DNA of 64,000 nucleotides from Anabaena sp. 4-3 (GCF_001597745.1 NZ_LUHJ01000026.1:85908-149907); one strand, 5' to 3'; shown: positions 8,823 to 19,435, counted from the first letter of the stretch. Numbers and translations: made by a program. Notes: generated by a model from the letters alone, not told the origin.

Positions 8823-11177
8823 TTACTCATCTTCAGCATAAGGTTCTAAATCATCTGGTTCAAGTTCGTTTCTGAGGTAGATATCCGCCGTGTCACCATT
8901 GACACCACCCATACCTAAACCTTTGGCTAAACCATCATTACCTACGGTGACTAAATCTATTTGCTGGCGATAGTAATCGACACTTTTGACTTGGACAGCG
9001 ACGCGATCGCCTAATCTATAAGAAGCGCGATTTTTCCGGCCAAACAGTGCTTGTTGTCTAGCGCGGTACTCATACCAATCATCTTTGAGGGAACTAACGT
9101 GTACTAATCCTTCTACCCGTAAAGGTACGCCAGGACTACCTGCGGTTTCGGACTCGGTGATTGGTACTTCAATTTCCACAAAGAAACCGTAGGATTGTAC
9201 GCCAGTAATCACACCTTGGAACACTTGCCCAATGCGTTGTTTCATTAATTGGGCTTTTTGTAGTCCGGCTAAATCGGCTTCGGCTTCTTGAACTTCTTTT
9301 TCCCTATCGTTGATTTGGACAATTACCCTTGTTAATTCGCTTTGTAGTTCCTGTTGTAATTCTGGCGGCAGGACGTTCCAGTTAATTTCCTCGTGGCTAG
9401 AGGAGTGACGCAGGTTTACCCGTTCTTTCACACGGGTATTACGGCGATCGCGTCCGTGTTCTAGTAGCTGATAGTACACTCTTTGCATCAGTAAATCTGG
9501 ATAGCGTCGCAAGGGAGCAGTACAGTGGATGTATTGCGGTAGTGCTAAACCAAAGTGATTACCCTTGGTAGTGCTGTAAACTGCTGGCTTGAGGGTATCT
9601 TGCAACAGATAAGTCAACACTTGCTCTGAGGGAGATTCAGCAAACGCCCGGATCAGGTGTTGATAATCTAAAGGTTCAATTTCTACTTCTGATTCTAGTC
9701 CTAGTTCTACACCCAAGTTAATCGCTAACTTCAACATTTCCTGCACATCTTCTGCATCCGGTGTACCTTGTGTGCGCCAGATTGCCGGAATGCCTAAAGC
9801 ACTCAAATGTTGTGCCATCAGTTGATTCGCCAAGAGTACGAATTCTGTAAATAGCGATCGCACCGGGGAATCATCCATAACTACCGCCCCCAAAATTCCT
9901 TCATCAAAATAGGGGTTTTGAGTTGAGGGTAAATTTAACTGCAAGCTACCACGGGCAAGGCGGGTTTTTCTCACAGTCTTAGAAATGCTGTACAAATTAT
10001 GTAGTAGTTCAATTACCTCTGGGGATTCTTTGATGACTTCTCCTTCCAGAATTGCTTCGGCTTGTTCTTGGGTGACGGATGTATCTACATGGATAACGCT
10101 GGGTTGAATTTCCCAGTCTAAAACCTCACCTGACTGAGAAGAGAAAGTCATTAAAAACGAAATTGCCAAGCGATCGCTATTCGGCACTAATGAACAGCGT
10201 TCAGCTACAGCATCCGGTAACATAGGTAATACTAAGTCACCCAAATAAACTGATCTACCACGTTTAATCGCCTCTCTGTCTAAAGCTTCATCAGGTTGCA
10301 CATAATGAGAGACATCAGCGATGTGAAAACCTAACTGCCAATTGCCGGAAACGGTTCTGGTTAAACTGAAAGCATTTTCTACTACATGAGGATCATTATT
10401 TACTTCTGTGAGCGTAATAGTAAATAAATTACGTAAATCTAGTTTGTTTTTCAGGTCTGCTTTCAGTAACTTTTTGGGTAACTTTGATGCTGCTTCTAAT
10501 ATTGACTCTGAGAAAGTCCGGGACAAATCATGTTTACAGGTAACTAAATCTATATCAGCTGCGGCTTCGGCATCGCTGCCGAGGATTTGCACGACTCTCC
10601 CTAGGGGCGGATATTGGGCTAGAGGATAGCGTAGCACTTCTACATGGGCCAGGTGATCGAGGGCTTCCTCTAACTTCATGCCATTAACTAAAAGTTTCAG
10701 TTCAAACAGCAGACGATCATCTAAGGGAACAGCACGGAAACCCCCTTCTACCTGTTTAATCCGTGCTAGTAAAGTATGATTGGCACGTTCTAAAATTAAC
10801 TTGACTTCGCCTTCGGGAGAACGGCGACGACTACCTTCTTTGAGAACTCGGACTAAAACGCGATCGCCATTCCAGGCATTACTTAAATGACTTTCCCGAA
10901 TATAAATATCCTCTGCCCCTTCGACATCTTGGATAGCAAAGCAAAAGCCTTTACTCGAACAACGTAGCTTGGCTTCAATCAGTCCTTCTTCTGTAATGCG
11001 GCGATACTTACCCCGTTCCTTCACCAACAGCCCGATTTTCTCCAATACCTCCAAAGTAATGTGGAGTTTTTCTAAACTATCTTCATCCTCGCATCCTAGT
11101 TTCTTTTCCAAAACTTTGCGAGCTACCAATTTATCATCGGTGAAATTGGCAAGGAGTGTAGCGATTGAAAATTCCAT
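8823..11177 (-). CDS. rnr: ribonuclease R family exoribonuclease (RNB domain)
   Basis: Processive 3'-5' hydrolytic exoribonuclease of 784 residues. An N-terminal winged-helix/cold-shock part (about 1-170) precedes the RNB catalytic domain, with the block FHIADVSHYVQPDEALDREA around 285 supplying the metal-binding aspartates and LARGSLQLNLPS near 410. The C-terminal S1 RNA-binding domain is at about 660-750 (GQVFQGVITGVQSYGFFVEI). The acidic tail ends ELEPDDLEPYAEDE. Cyanobacterial RNase II/R homologues have been named rnb, rnr or vacB; I cannot say which specificity this one has. An 890-base gene-free leader lies upstream. Confidence 0.93.
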   Translation of the reverse strand: MEFSIATLLANFTDDKLVARKVLEKKLGCEDEDSLEKLHITLEVLEKIGLLVKERGKYRRITEEGLIEAKLRCSSKGFCFAIQDVEGAEDIYIRESHLSNAWNGDRVLVRVLKEGSRRRSPEGEVKLILERANHTLLARIKQVEGGFRAVPLDDRLLFELKLLVNGMKLEEALDHLAHVEVLRYPLAQYPPLGRVVQILGSDAEAAADIDLVTCKHDLSRTFSESILEAASKLPKKLLKADLKNKLDLRNLFTITLTEVNNDPHVVENAFSLTRTVSGNWQLGFHIADVSHYVQPDEALDREAIKRGRSVYLGDLVLPMLPDAVAERCSLVPNSDRLAISFLMTFSSQSGEVLDWEIQPSVIHVDTSVTQEQAEAILEGEVIKESPEVIELLHNLYSISKTVRKTRLARGSLQLNLPSTQNPYFDEGILGAVVMDDSPVRSLFTEFVLLANQLMAQHLSALGIPAIWRTQGTPDAEDVQEMLKLAINLGVELGLESEVEIEPLDYQHLIRAFAESPSEQVLTYLLQDTLKPAVYSTTKGNHFGLALPQYIHCTAPLRRYPDLLMQRVYYQLLEHGRDRRNTRVKERVNLRHSSSHEEINWNVLPPELQQELQSELTRVIVQINDREKEVQEAEADLAGLQKAQLMKQRIGQVFQGVITGVQSYGFFVEIEVPITESETAGSPGVPLRVEGLVHVSSLKDDWYEYRARQQALFGRKNRASYRLGDRVAVQVKSVDYYRQQIDLVTVGNDGLAKGLGMGGVNGDTADIYLRNELEPDDLEPYAEDE

Positions 11178-12067
11178 GCAGTGAACCGACCTTTGGTCAA
11201 AACGTCATTGTTTGTTGAATCTGGTACTGTGTTGTACACCCTCACGGCCTACAGTATATTAGCTGGAAACGAAATACCCTAAGTCAGGGTTCCCGAAGTT
11301 CCAGTCAAAGAAGCTAGCCCACCCTAGCGGGAAGATGCTTGTGAACCAGACGCTCTTGCTAGCTTGCTTCTCCGGAGGAGTACATCCGTTACGAACTTCT
11401 CACTGCACGACAATTTCAGAGTTAACCTGCGTTGGAGTCCCTTTACCTCACCAAACTCATAGATTACGCCTGATGCCAATTGTTTTCACAATAGTAATCA
11501 CGCCAATGGCTTTGATTTCTGGGTGGGGAGAACTCTCCACATTACCCAAAAAAGCGGTACATCGTGAAAAACACAGGTGTTTGATTGTCTAGCTTCAAGG
11601 TACTTTTACGCCATCAGACTCTGATTTTTTACTAGGAGAAACTGCCGAATCAACCCATTTGCCCATACGTAGAATCAGTAACAATTGGGTGGCAGCTTAA
11701 CAAGCAGTGAGGGCGAACCTTATCTCCATTATTGTAGATTTAGAGCGCACTTCGAGAAAATAGTTCTGAAGAGCGAATTGGGTAAATAGTATAGCATTAA
11801 TAGTCACGCCACTGAGAGTTAATCTACCAAAGCGCGAAATTAGTCTTGTCAAAAGCTACTGCTAAAATTGGGACATCCGAGACAGATGATCATCTGCTTT
11901 TCTCCCCAAAATTTCCGGTGGTAGTCATAGGTAAAAATAACTATGCAACACCAGGGCCTAGGGTGCTTTGCTTTATCGCTAGCAATTTTTATAGGGTGGG
12001 TATTGTTCTTAGCTAAATTTTGAATTACTTCACACCCCTGATTCTTTAGATTTATATTGGTGGCAAG
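11178..12067. other. 890-bp gene-free region, possible structured RNA or decayed element
   Basis: No convincing protein in six frames. The 11335-11592 plus-strand frame (85 codons) has no ribosome site or recognisable family. The part 11260-11560 is GC-richer than usual spacers and holds short foldable elements: CTCCGGAGGAG at about 11370 and GTGGGGAGAACTCTCCAC at about 11523. It could be the RNase R leader, a non-coding RNA, or the end of a lost transposon. I do not recognise it. Confidence 0.4.
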
Positions 12068-12895
12068 ATGATGTTGGCTCAATTCCAGAGCTTGTATCCC
12101 AACGGCAGTTTAATTGCTGAATTAGTGCAAATTTTTCAAGGTAAATATGTCGTCAGGGCAAGTGTTATCATTGAAGGTGTCACCCGTGCGACGGGTATGG
12201 CAGCAGCTGAAACCATAGAAGCAGCAGAAGACCAAGCCAGAACTAGAGCATTGATGGTGTTGGGAATGACAAACACCCCCCAAACATCCGTAACCGGGAC
12301 TGCTCAAGGGGTATCTCCAATACAGGTGAATTCTGTTGTCAATCAGCCTGGCTATGCTACGCCTCAAGACAGTAATTTTGGTAGTAATCAATGGTCAAAG
12401 ACGAGCGATCGCACTCAAGATACCATCAACCGCTTTTCCCCTACAACTCATGCAGGTAGCCATAGCATAAATGACACCCCAAGTCAAGAATTTAGTCCCA
12501 GTTTACCTGCGACTAGCTACCAAGAACCAGAATATGATCCTGCCAGCGAAGACCTGCAAATGATGTCAGCTAGAGAGCTAGATACTGCTTCCTCTGTTGA
12601 TGTCACAGCTAGTAATGTCACACCCTTTACACCCCGTAGCTACAATACCCCAGAAAACGTGACTAATTTACCCAGCCCAGGCAAGAAAAAGAAAAAAGCT
12701 GAACCTGTAGATTTATCTGATGTCATAGCCAAAACCGATGTCGAACTGCAACGCCTAGGCTGGACACCAGAACAGGGTAGAGAGTATTTAATTAAAACCT
12801 ACGGTAAACGAGGGCGGACTTTACTTACAGAGGAAGAACTGCACAGTTTCCTCAAATACCTAGAATCTCAGCCTGATCCCATCGCCGGGTTTTAA
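12068..12895 (+). CDS. conserved cyanobacterial protein, unknown function
   Basis: Protein of 275 residues in two conserved-looking blocks joined by a low-complexity Ser/Thr/Pro/Gln linker (about 85-215). The N-terminal block (FQSLYPNGSLIAELVQIF, then an Ala-rich helix AAAETIEAAEDQARTRALMVLGM) resembles a small alpha/beta RNA-binding-like unit, but that is only a shape impression. The C-terminal block (about 215-275) reads VIAKTDVELQRLGWTPEQG and LIKTYGKRGRTLLTEEEL, which suggests a helical DNA- or protein-binding domain conserved in cyanobacteria. The start may be 12071. No operon partner. Confidence 0.65.
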   Translation: MMLAQFQSLYPNGSLIAELVQIFQGKYVVRASVIIEGVTRATGMAAAETIEAAEDQARTRALMVLGMTNTPQTSVTGTAQGVSPIQVNSVVNQPGYATPQDSNFGSNQWSKTSDRTQDTINRFSPTTHAGSHSINDTPSQEFSPSLPATSYQEPEYDPASEDLQMMSARELDTASSVDVTASNVTPFTPRSYNTPENVTNLPSPGKKKKKAEPVDLSDVIAKTDVELQRLGWTPEQGREYLIKTYGKRGRTLLTEEELHSFLKYLESQPDPIAGF

Positions 12896-12945
12896 ATTAG
12901 TCAATTCCCCTCCTTACTGACAGGGAGGGGTTAAGGATAAAGTGA

Positions 12946-13560
12946 TTATTGACTTACAACTGCTACAGGACGACTACCTGCTGAGTGACGGTCAATCACT
13001 TGGTCAATTAAGCCGTATTCTTTGGCTTCATCTGGCGACATAAAGAAATCACGTTCTGTGTCTTCGGCAATGCGCTCAATGGGCTGACCTGTGTGTTCGG
13101 CCAAATAATCATTTAACCGTTGTTTGTGGTATAAAATTTCTCGCGCCTGAATTTCGATGTCAGTAGCTTGACCTTGTGCGCCGCCTAAAGGTTGGTGGAT
13201 CATAATCCGCGAATGGGGTAAACTCATCCGCTTGCCTTTAGTACCAGCACTGAGGAGAAATGCTCCCATACTGGCAGCTAATCCGGTGCAGATGGTACAA
13301 ACATCAGGGCGAATCTGTTTCATGGTATCAAAAATACCCATGCCAGCAGTCACAGAACCACCAGGAGAATTTATATACAAATAAATATCTTTTTCTGGGT
13401 CTTCAGCATCCAAAAACAGTAATTGGGCAACTATCAAGTTAGCCAAATTACTGTCAACTTGTTGACCCAAAAAGATAATCCGCTCACGCAACAGGCGAGA
13501 GTAAATATCAAAAGCGCGTTCACCGCGACCCGATTGTTCAATGACGATAGGAATAGTCAT
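12946..13560 (-). CDS. clpP: ATP-dependent Clp protease proteolytic subunit
   Basis: Serine peptidase of the Clp complex, 204 residues. The nucleophile Ser lies in [14 protein letters not shown] (about 93-106), the His in MIHQPLGG (about 120-127), and the Asp farther on. [21 protein letters not shown] is the substrate-strand region. Catalytic residues are present, so this is a ClpP rather than a ClpR paralogue. Cyanobacteria carry several clpP copies; which numbered paralogue this is cannot be told from the window. Convergent with the preceding hypothetical gene. Confidence 0.96.
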   Translation of the reverse strand: MTIPIVIEQSGRGERAFDIYSRLLRERIIFLGQQVDSNLANLIVAQLLFLDAEDPEKDIYLYINSPGGSVTAGMGIFDTMKQIRPDVCTICTGLAASMGAFLLSAGTKGKRMSLPHSRIMIHQPLGGAQGQATDIEIQAREILYHKQRLNDYLAEHTGQPIERIAEDTERDFFMSPDEAKEYGLIDQVIDRHSAGSRPVAVVSQ

Positions 13561-13880
13561 GCAGCGTGCTTGTAGCTATTTTGAATACTATTTTATCGAG
13601 GACAACACCTTTCTGGGTGGGAATAGGCCATAGGGAATAGGGAATAGAGGAAAAATCAGACCTGACTATGGGGTGTTGAGCCGCCTCATCCCAAGCTGAG
13701 GTCATTTCTTCTATGGTTTGGTAGATGCCAAAAATCCTGATTGGCACTTTTTATAGTGAGAGTACGTCTAAAGAATTGACTATGCTGGTTATTTCTCACA
13801 AATCCGATAAACCCAGAGTACGAGGTGTAGTTAAATTCGCCAATCTCACTAGCAATGCTATCAACTGAGGGAGACCTGCC

Positions 13881-14036
13881 ATGCCAAAAAGACTTGTGCA
13901 AGCCACCATCATAACTTTCTTACTTTATATTATTGCAGGACTCAGCCCCAATACGAGACTGCAAACCAGGGCGGGTTCACCCTCAACGGAAACGCCAGCA
14001 CAAATCATTAGTATGTTGTTGCGTTCTCGCAATTAA
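13881..14036 (+). CDS. small putative secreted or membrane protein
   Basis: A 51-residue frame beginning MPKRLVQATIITFLLYIIAG: a basic N-terminus, one hydrophobic helix (about 8-22) with a possible signal-peptidase site, then a short polar tail rich in Thr/Ser/Arg. GGGAG lies about 8 bases upstream of the ATG, a good ribosome site. I believe similar short proteins occur in other Nostoc genomes, but I cannot name a family. It stands alone upstream of the DUF255 gene. Confidence 0.45.
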   Translation: MPKRLVQATIITFLLYIIAGLSPNTRLQTRAGSPSTETPAQIISMLLRSRN

Positions 14037-14189
14037 CCACGCTCACCAACAAGTTAAAACAACTTTTTCCACCCGACTCCTCACTCCCTCCTTACTTAAT
14101 GTGTTTCTTAGGAGATATATATTCAGACATTGAGGTAAACACTGACAACAGGTAAACTGGGCTAAGAAGGCAACTACCGAATCTCAGCT

Positions 14190-16247
14190 ATGACTAATCG
14201 CCTTGCTCACGCTCAGAGTCTTTACTTACGCAAACACGCCGAAAACCCGATTGACTGGTGGCCTTGGTGTGATGAAGCTCTTGCAACTGCAAAGGCAGAA
14301 AATAAACCGATTTTTCTGTCTATTGGTTATTCCAGTTGTCACTGGTGTACTGTGATGGAAGGTGAGGCTTTTTCTGACTTGGCTGTAGCTGAGTATATGA
14401 ATGCTAATTTTTTGCCTATCAAGGTAGATAGGGAAGAAAGACCAGATATTGATAGCATTTATATGCAAGCTTTGCAGATGATGAGTGGTCAAGGTGGCTG
14501 GCCTTTAAATGTGTTTCTGTCACCAGAAGATTTAGTACCGTTCTATGCTGGGACTTACTTTCCTTTAGAACCACGCTACAACCGTCCTGGTTTTTTGCAA
14601 GTGCTGGAAGCTTTGCGCCGCTATTATGATACAGAAAAAGAAGATTTACGCGATCGCAAGGCTGTAATTCTGCAATCTCTCCTCACTGCTGCGGCTTTAC
14701 AAACTGACGCTACACAAGCAGCACAAGCACAGGAATTACTGCGACGCGGTTGGGAAACTAGCACGGGAATTATTACCCCTAATCAGTATGGTAATAGTTT
14801 TCCGATGATTCCCTACACAGAATTAGCTCTGCGGGGAACTAGATTTAATTTCTCATCTCCCTATAATAGTCAGGAAATTTGCACTCAGCGCGGGCTAGAT
14901 TTAGCTTTGGGCGGCATTTATGACCATGTAGCCGGAGGTTTCCATCGCTACACGGTTGACCCTACGTGGACAGTCCCGCACTTTGAAAAGATGCTCTATG
15001 ATAATGGTCAGATTGTCGAGTTTCTGGCGAATTTGTGGAGCGCGGGAATACAAGAACCGGCATTTACTAGGGCTGTAGCTGGTACTATCGAATGGCTACA
15101 ACGGGAAATGACAGCACCACAAGGTTATTTCTATGCGGCTCAAGATGCTGATAGTTTTAGTAATCCTGGGGAAACTGAACCGGAGGAAGGAGCTTTTTAC
15201 GTTTGGAGTTACACTGAGCTAGAAGCATTATTAGCACCGACAGAATTAGCAGAATTACAACAGGAGTTTACTGTTACTGCTAATGGTAACTTTGAAGGTA
15301 AGAATGTTTTGCAAAGACGTAATCGAGGGCTGTTAAGTACAACTGTCGAAACGGCCTTAGATAAATTGTTTACGGCTCGTTATGGTACTGCACCTGATGC
15401 TTTAGAAACTTTTCCCCCAGCGCGTGATAATCAAGAAGCTAAAACTCTGAATTGGCCGGGACGCATTCCTTCAGTTACAGACACTAAGATGATTGTAGCT
15501 TGGAATAGTTTGATGATTTCGGGGTTGGCAAGGGCTGCGGCAGTGTTCCAAGAACCGTTGTATTTTGAGATGGCAACACGGGCAGCGAATTTTATTTTAG
15601 AGCATCAGTTTGTGAATGGACGATTCCATCGACTAAATTATGAATGTAAGCCGAGCATTATCGCACAGTCTGAAGATTATGCGCTGTTTATTAAGGCTTT
15701 GTTAGATTTACAGACTTGTGTTCCTGAGCAGAGGTTTTGGTTAGAAAAGGCGATCGCTCTACAAACTGAGTTTAATGAATTTCTCTGGAGTGTAGAATTA
15801 GGCGGTTATTTTAATACAGCTAGTGATGCAAGTCAAGATTTAATCGTGCGGGAACGTAGCTATGCTGATAATGCTACACCATCAGCCAACGGAGTGGCGA
15901 TCGCTAACTTAGTGCGTCTAGCATTGCTCACGGACGACCTGCATTATCTCGATTTAGCCGAACAAGGTTTAAAGGCTTTTAATAGTGTAATGCAACAAGC
16001 ACCCCAAGCTTGTCCCAGTTTATTCACGGCGTTAGATTGGTATCATAACTGTACTTTAATTCGTAGTACCACGGAGCAAATCAAGCTTTTAATACCGAAA
16101 TATCTACCAACGGCTGTGTTTAGTGTGGTATCTAATTTACCAGCAGGTAGTGTTGGTTTAGTTTGTCAAGGTTTAAAATGTCTTGCTCCCTCTGAAAGTA
16201 TCGAGCAAATGTTAGAGCAAGTGCAGCAGAGTCAAAATAGAGGTTAG
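14190..16247 (+). CDS. DUF255 thioredoxin-domain protein (YyaL/SPATA20 type)
   Basis: Protein of 685 residues. The N-terminal thioredoxin-like DUF255 domain (about 1-165) has the NPIDWWPW entry and the redox-type CHWC motif in [18 protein letters not shown] (about 45-62), followed by [14 protein letters not shown]. The rest is an alpha/alpha six-hairpin toroid, similar to glycosidase or N-acylglucosamine epimerase folds, with [20 protein letters not shown] near 245. Substrate unknown in all kingdoms. It ends directly against mobA (stop followed by the next start), indicating an operon or translational coupling. Confidence 0.9.
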   Translation: MTNRLAHAQSLYLRKHAENPIDWWPWCDEALATAKAENKPIFLSIGYSSCHWCTVMEGEAFSDLAVAEYMNANFLPIKVDREERPDIDSIYMQALQMMSGQGGWPLNVFLSPEDLVPFYAGTYFPLEPRYNRPGFLQVLEALRRYYDTEKEDLRDRKAVILQSLLTAAALQTDATQAAQAQELLRRGWETSTGIITPNQYGNSFPMIPYTELALRGTRFNFSSPYNSQEICTQRGLDLALGGIYDHVAGGFHRYTVDPTWTVPHFEKMLYDNGQIVEFLANLWSAGIQEPAFTRAVAGTIEWLQREMTAPQGYFYAAQDADSFSNPGETEPEEGAFYVWSYTELEALLAPTELAELQQEFTVTANGNFEGKNVLQRRNRGLLSTTVETALDKLFTARYGTAPDALETFPPARDNQEAKTLNWPGRIPSVTDTKMIVAWNSLMISGLARAAAVFQEPLYFEMATRAANFILEHQFVNGRFHRLNYECKPSIIAQSEDYALFIKALLDLQTCVPEQRFWLEKAIALQTEFNEFLWSVELGGYFNTASDASQDLIVRERSYADNATPSANGVAIANLVRLALLTDDLHYLDLAEQGLKAFNSVMQQAPQACPSLFTALDWYHNCTLIRSTTEQIKLLIPKYLPTAVFSVVSNLPAGSVGLVCQGLKCLAPSESIEQMLEQVQQSQNRG

Positions 16248-16250
16248 TTG

Positions 16251-16844
16251 ATGCAGATGAAAAATACTCTCACTGCTATTGTTTTAGCAGGTGGTAAAAG
16301 TTCTCGGATGGGTGAGGATAAAGCTTTGCTGACCTGGGAAGGTGTACCATTATTGCAGAGGGTGTGTAGTGTAGCGGCGAGTTGTGCTGAGACTGTTTAT
16401 GTAGTCACACCTTGGCCAGAACGCTATCAACACTTAGACTTATCCCATAGCCAATTTATTCCAGAAGTCCCTATCACCTCATCCCAGGGGCCTTTAGTTG
16501 GTTTTGCTCAAGGTTTGACACAAGTACAAACTGAGTGGGTGTTGCTACTAGCTTGTGATTTACCGAAATTGCGGGTTGAGGTGTTGCAAGCTTGGGCGGC
16601 TGAATTGGATAATGTAGAAGATGAGGCGATCGCAACTTTAACTCAACACTCAAAAGGCTGGGAACCCTTGTGTGGTTTTTATCGCCGTCGCTGTTTAGCG
16701 CAACTATTAGAGTTTATCAATCAAGGCGGGCGATCGTTCCAACAGTGGCTTCAGCATTATCCTGTACACATTTTACCCTTACCAGCACCGTCTATACTGT
16801 TTAATTGCAACACCCCAGAAGATTGGGCTTTGCTCACAGATTAA
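16251..16844 (+). CDS. mobA: molybdenum cofactor guanylyltransferase
   Basis: Transfers GMP to molybdopterin; 197 residues from the ATG at 16251 (a TTG three bases earlier directly follows the previous stop). The nucleotide-binding signature VLAGGKSSRMGEDKALL is at about 12-28, and LLACDLPKL near 103 holds the metal-binding Asp. CNTPEDW near the C-terminus is typical. In cyanobacteria bis-MGD serves nitrate reductase. The position immediately after the DUF255 gene suggests joint transcription, without an obvious functional link. Confidence 0.92.
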   Translation: MQMKNTLTAIVLAGGKSSRMGEDKALLTWEGVPLLQRVCSVAASCAETVYVVTPWPERYQHLDLSHSQFIPEVPITSSQGPLVGFAQGLTQVQTEWVLLLACDLPKLRVEVLQAWAAELDNVEDEAIATLTQHSKGWEPLCGFYRRRCLAQLLEFINQGGRSFQQWLQHYPVHILPLPAPSILFNCNTPEDWALLTD

Positions 16845-16998
16845 AAATCAAACTTTCTCCTCACGACAGATAAATGTAAAAATTTTTACCTTTATAAATT
16901 TTAAATACAGTATGTTTTGTTATCTATCAAACATTACTTACTCACGCTATTCCTGTATATTAAATACAGCTTTTCTCAAAAACCTTGTATACATAAAG

Positions 16999-17060
16999 GC
17001 GAGTAGCACAGTCATCTGATTTTCGGGGATTTTGACTGATGTGCTTACTCGCTTTTTTTT
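16999..17060 (+). terminator. strong rho-independent terminator-like hairpin without an adjacent gene
   Basis: GCGAGTAGCACAGTCA (16999-17015 region) pairs through small bulges with TGACTGATGTGCTTACTCGC (17033-17052), followed by eight T residues. It is 155 bases beyond the mobA stop and 340 before the next gene. It may be a distant mobA terminator or the end of a small RNA starting around 16850-16950. Confidence 0.7.
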
Positions 17061-17401
17061 ACAAATATGTTTTCGTAGTAATATAGCGTTTTCTAGTCTA
17101 ATGAAGTACCAACTTATCTGCGTTTATCTGCGTCCATCTGCGTTTAATTCTGACTAACTGTACCTTACTTGAATGCGAATAGTTATAGGAATCATATTTG
17201 ATTTCTGAAAAAAACTCAGTACACCTCTGTTCCCTGTTCCCTGTTCCCTGTTCCCTACCTACACAAATAATTTTATTAATCAAATCGGATTCCTATATAT
17301 AGTATTCTTGATGTCATCTCATGCAACCTAAAAATTTGCTAGTTGCGTCACTCCTGTTTCAATATTGCTTACAATTAAAATAAACACGAAAGAATTTTAA
17401 T

Positions 17402-18334
17402 ATGCTTCGTCGTTGGATATCATCAGCCTTAGCAATTTTATTGAGCATAATTATTAGTGCTTGTGCAACTGCAACTACTCAACAGTCATCAGCACCAATT
17501 ACTAATAATACTGAAATATCTCAACCAGTTTCTCAGCAATTACCAACAGTCAAAGCCAAAAGAGTTGTTACTCTCTCATCTTTGGCTACAGATATTATCT
17601 ATCAACTGGATAAAACAAAACTTGTAGGTATTAGTGGTAGTACATTATTTAAAAATGACTCACGCTTCCAGAACATTCCGCGTGTCAGTGAAGGTCAAAC
17701 TCCGCCCAATTTAGAAAAAATTGTAGCACTCAAACCAGATTTAGTCATTGGTGCAGCAGGATTTTCTAACCCAGCAATTGAACGACTCCAACAATTAGGA
17801 ATTCCTACTTTATTAACGCAAGTGAATACTTGGGAATCTTTAACAGCACTGACTAAACAACTAGCCCAATTAATTGATGCTAATCCTCAGCCTTTATTAG
17901 ACCGTTACCAAAGTTTTTTACCAGATAAGGTTAACCAGAGTCCTTCTACTTTAGTTCTGGTGAGTATACAACCAATTTTAGCACCAAATAAAAACAGTTG
18001 GGCAGGAGATTTATTAGAGAAATTTCAAGCGAAAAATTTAGCAGCAGAATTACAAGGTAAAAGTCCAATTGCGGGTTATGTCACACTTTCGCCGGAGAAA
18101 GTTGTAGCAGCAAATCCTGATGTGATTCTAGTAATTAGTCCGCCTTCTGGTGGTTCAGAAACAGGAGTGTTAGATAGTTTTAAAAAAGAAGCTTTTTGGC
18201 AAAAACTGCAAGCGACTAAAAATAATCGTGTCTATGTTTTTAATTATTACGGTTTAGTGAATCCTGGTAGTATAGATGCGATTGAAAAGGCTTGTCAGCA
18301 GCTTAAACAAGATTTGCAATTAACCAGTTTGTAG
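17402..18334 (+). CDS. periplasmic metal-chelate/corrinoid-binding lipoprotein (ABC transporter component)
   Basis: Protein of 310 residues with an N-terminal signal ending in SIIISAC, a lipobox with Cys at about 21. The mature part has the type III (BtuF/FepB/FhuD-like) binding-protein pattern: AKRVVTLSSLATDIIYQL, EGQTPPNLEKIVALKPDLVI, a long linking helix, and VTLSPEKVVAANPDVILVISP in the second lobe. The ligand may be cobalamin or a ferric siderophore; neighbouring iron and cobalt/nickel uptake genes are compatible with either. No permease or ATPase partner is adjacent, so it must work with components encoded elsewhere. Confidence 0.82.
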   Translation: MLRRWISSALAILLSIIISACATATTQQSSAPITNNTEISQPVSQQLPTVKAKRVVTLSSLATDIIYQLDKTKLVGISGSTLFKNDSRFQNIPRVSEGQTPPNLEKIVALKPDLVIGAAGFSNPAIERLQQLGIPTLLTQVNTWESLTALTKQLAQLIDANPQPLLDRYQSFLPDKVNQSPSTLVLVSIQPILAPNKNSWAGDLLEKFQAKNLAAELQGKSPIAGYVTLSPEKVVAANPDVILVISPPSGGSETGVLDSFKKEAFWQKLQATKNNRVYVFNYYGLVNPGSIDAIEKACQQLKQDLQLTSL

Positions 18335-18470
18335 TAAGGACTTTAGTCCTTACAATTAAAATAAGGGCTAGAGCCGCTTACTACGAACTACATAATTTTT
18401 AATCTTTGGTTTGTAGTAAGGACTTTAGTCCTTGCAATTGAAAGAAGGGCTAAAGCCCTTACTACGAACT
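18331..18470. repeat. two tandem copies of a palindromic about 58-bp repeat
   Basis: Copies at 18331-18388 and 18413-18470 both run GTAGTAAGGACTTTAGTCCT, then AGGGCTA.AGCC and TTACTACGAAC. Each is internally palindromic (GGACTTTAGTCC; GTAGTAAGG against CTTACTAC). Partial copies appear at 44523-44565 and 57545-57570. They lie between convergent genes and could also serve as bidirectional terminators. Confidence 0.75.
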
Positions 18471-18477
18471 AAATCAT

Positions 18478-19428
18478 TCACTGTTTTTGATTAACTAAGC
18501 TATTTTTCTCAGGTTTGCTAAAACCACCAGTTAAGCTACGGAAATACAAGCCTCCTACAGTGAGTAAAAATATCAGATATCCTACTGCTTGTATCAGGTA
18601 AAGATGTTCTCTATAGCCAAATAAAGATTTGAGAATTATGCCAGGGAACTGTCGATCTGGTAAGATTTTGTCAGTGTTCCAGACCATTGGCCCTAAAATG
18701 CAAGAATGAATTTTGGTAAAGTGTTCGTAATAAAAACACAGACTTTCTGAAGCGCGACTGCTGAGTGCTAGGTTAGCTACAGCATCATCAAAATGTTTTA
18801 ACGCTGAAACTACTAAGCCGGCGACAATCAAAACCAATAATACACCCATGACTTGGAAGAATTGGCGAATATTGATTTTGACACCTAATTTAAATAAGAG
18901 TACACCTATGGCTGCGGCTGAGGCTAAACCTGCAAGTGCGCCGACTGTAGGTATTAGTCCTTGTTGAAAGTTGGCGGCGATAAATAAGACTGTTTCAAAG
19001 CCTTCACGCACAACAGCTACTAAGATTAAACTAAAGACTCCCCAACCAGCATGAGAATTTTTTCCTAAAGCTTCGTTGACTGCGCCTTCCACTTGGGCTT
19101 TCATGGATTTAGCTTGCTTTGTCATCCAGATTAGCATCCAACTGAGCATGGCGATCGCTAACACACTAAACACACCCTCTAGCATTGGCTCAACTACAGA
19201 GGTGTATTGTGGGTTTGCTGCTCCTATGGCTGTAATTAACCAACTGAATAGTACACCGATGAGCGCACTGACCACAATCCCCACGCCAATACCAGCATAT
19301 ACCCAAATGTTGAGGCGGGATTGTTGAGCTTTTTTCAACAGTGCTAACACAATACCCACCACTAAAGCAGCTTCTACTCCTTCGCGGAGTGTAATTACAA
19401 ATGTTGGTAGAGCCGTGCTAAAGTTCAT
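18478..19428 (-). CDS. FTR1 family high-affinity iron permease
   Basis: Protein of 316 residues with seven or so membrane helices. The two iron-binding REGxE signatures are visible: LREGVEAALVVG (REGVE at 15-19) and VVREGFETVLF (REGFE near 141). Members take up ferric iron, usually together with an oxidase or EfeOB-type partner; none is adjacent here. The bacterioferritin-like gene lies about 90 bases upstream on the same strand, separated by heptamer repeats, which links uptake with storage (inference). Confidence 0.92.
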   Translation of the reverse strand: MNFSTALPTFVITLREGVEAALVVGIVLALLKKAQQSRLNIWVYAGIGVGIVVSALIGVLFSWLITAIGAANPQYTSVVEPMLEGVFSVLAIAMLSWMLIWMTKQAKSMKAQVEGAVNEALGKNSHAGWGVFSLILVAVVREGFETVLFIAANFQQGLIPTVGALAGLASAAAIGVLLFKLGVKINIRQFFQVMGVLLVLIVAGLVVSALKHFDDAVANLALSSRASESLCFYYEHFTKIHSCILGPMVWNTDKILPDRQFPGIILKSLFGYREHLYLIQAVGYLIFLLTVGGLYFRSLTGGFSKPEKNSLVNQKQ

Positions 19429-19435
19429 TATGATT

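Noticed and set aside
11335..11592. 85-codon plus-strand frame
   Set aside because: No ribosome site, no family pattern, and it sits in the unexplained foldable region; not annotated as a gene.
13538..13901. Two overlapping minus-strand frames of about 70 codons upstream of clpP
   Set aside because: They lack ribosome sites, contain repeat-derived sequence and have no family resemblance.
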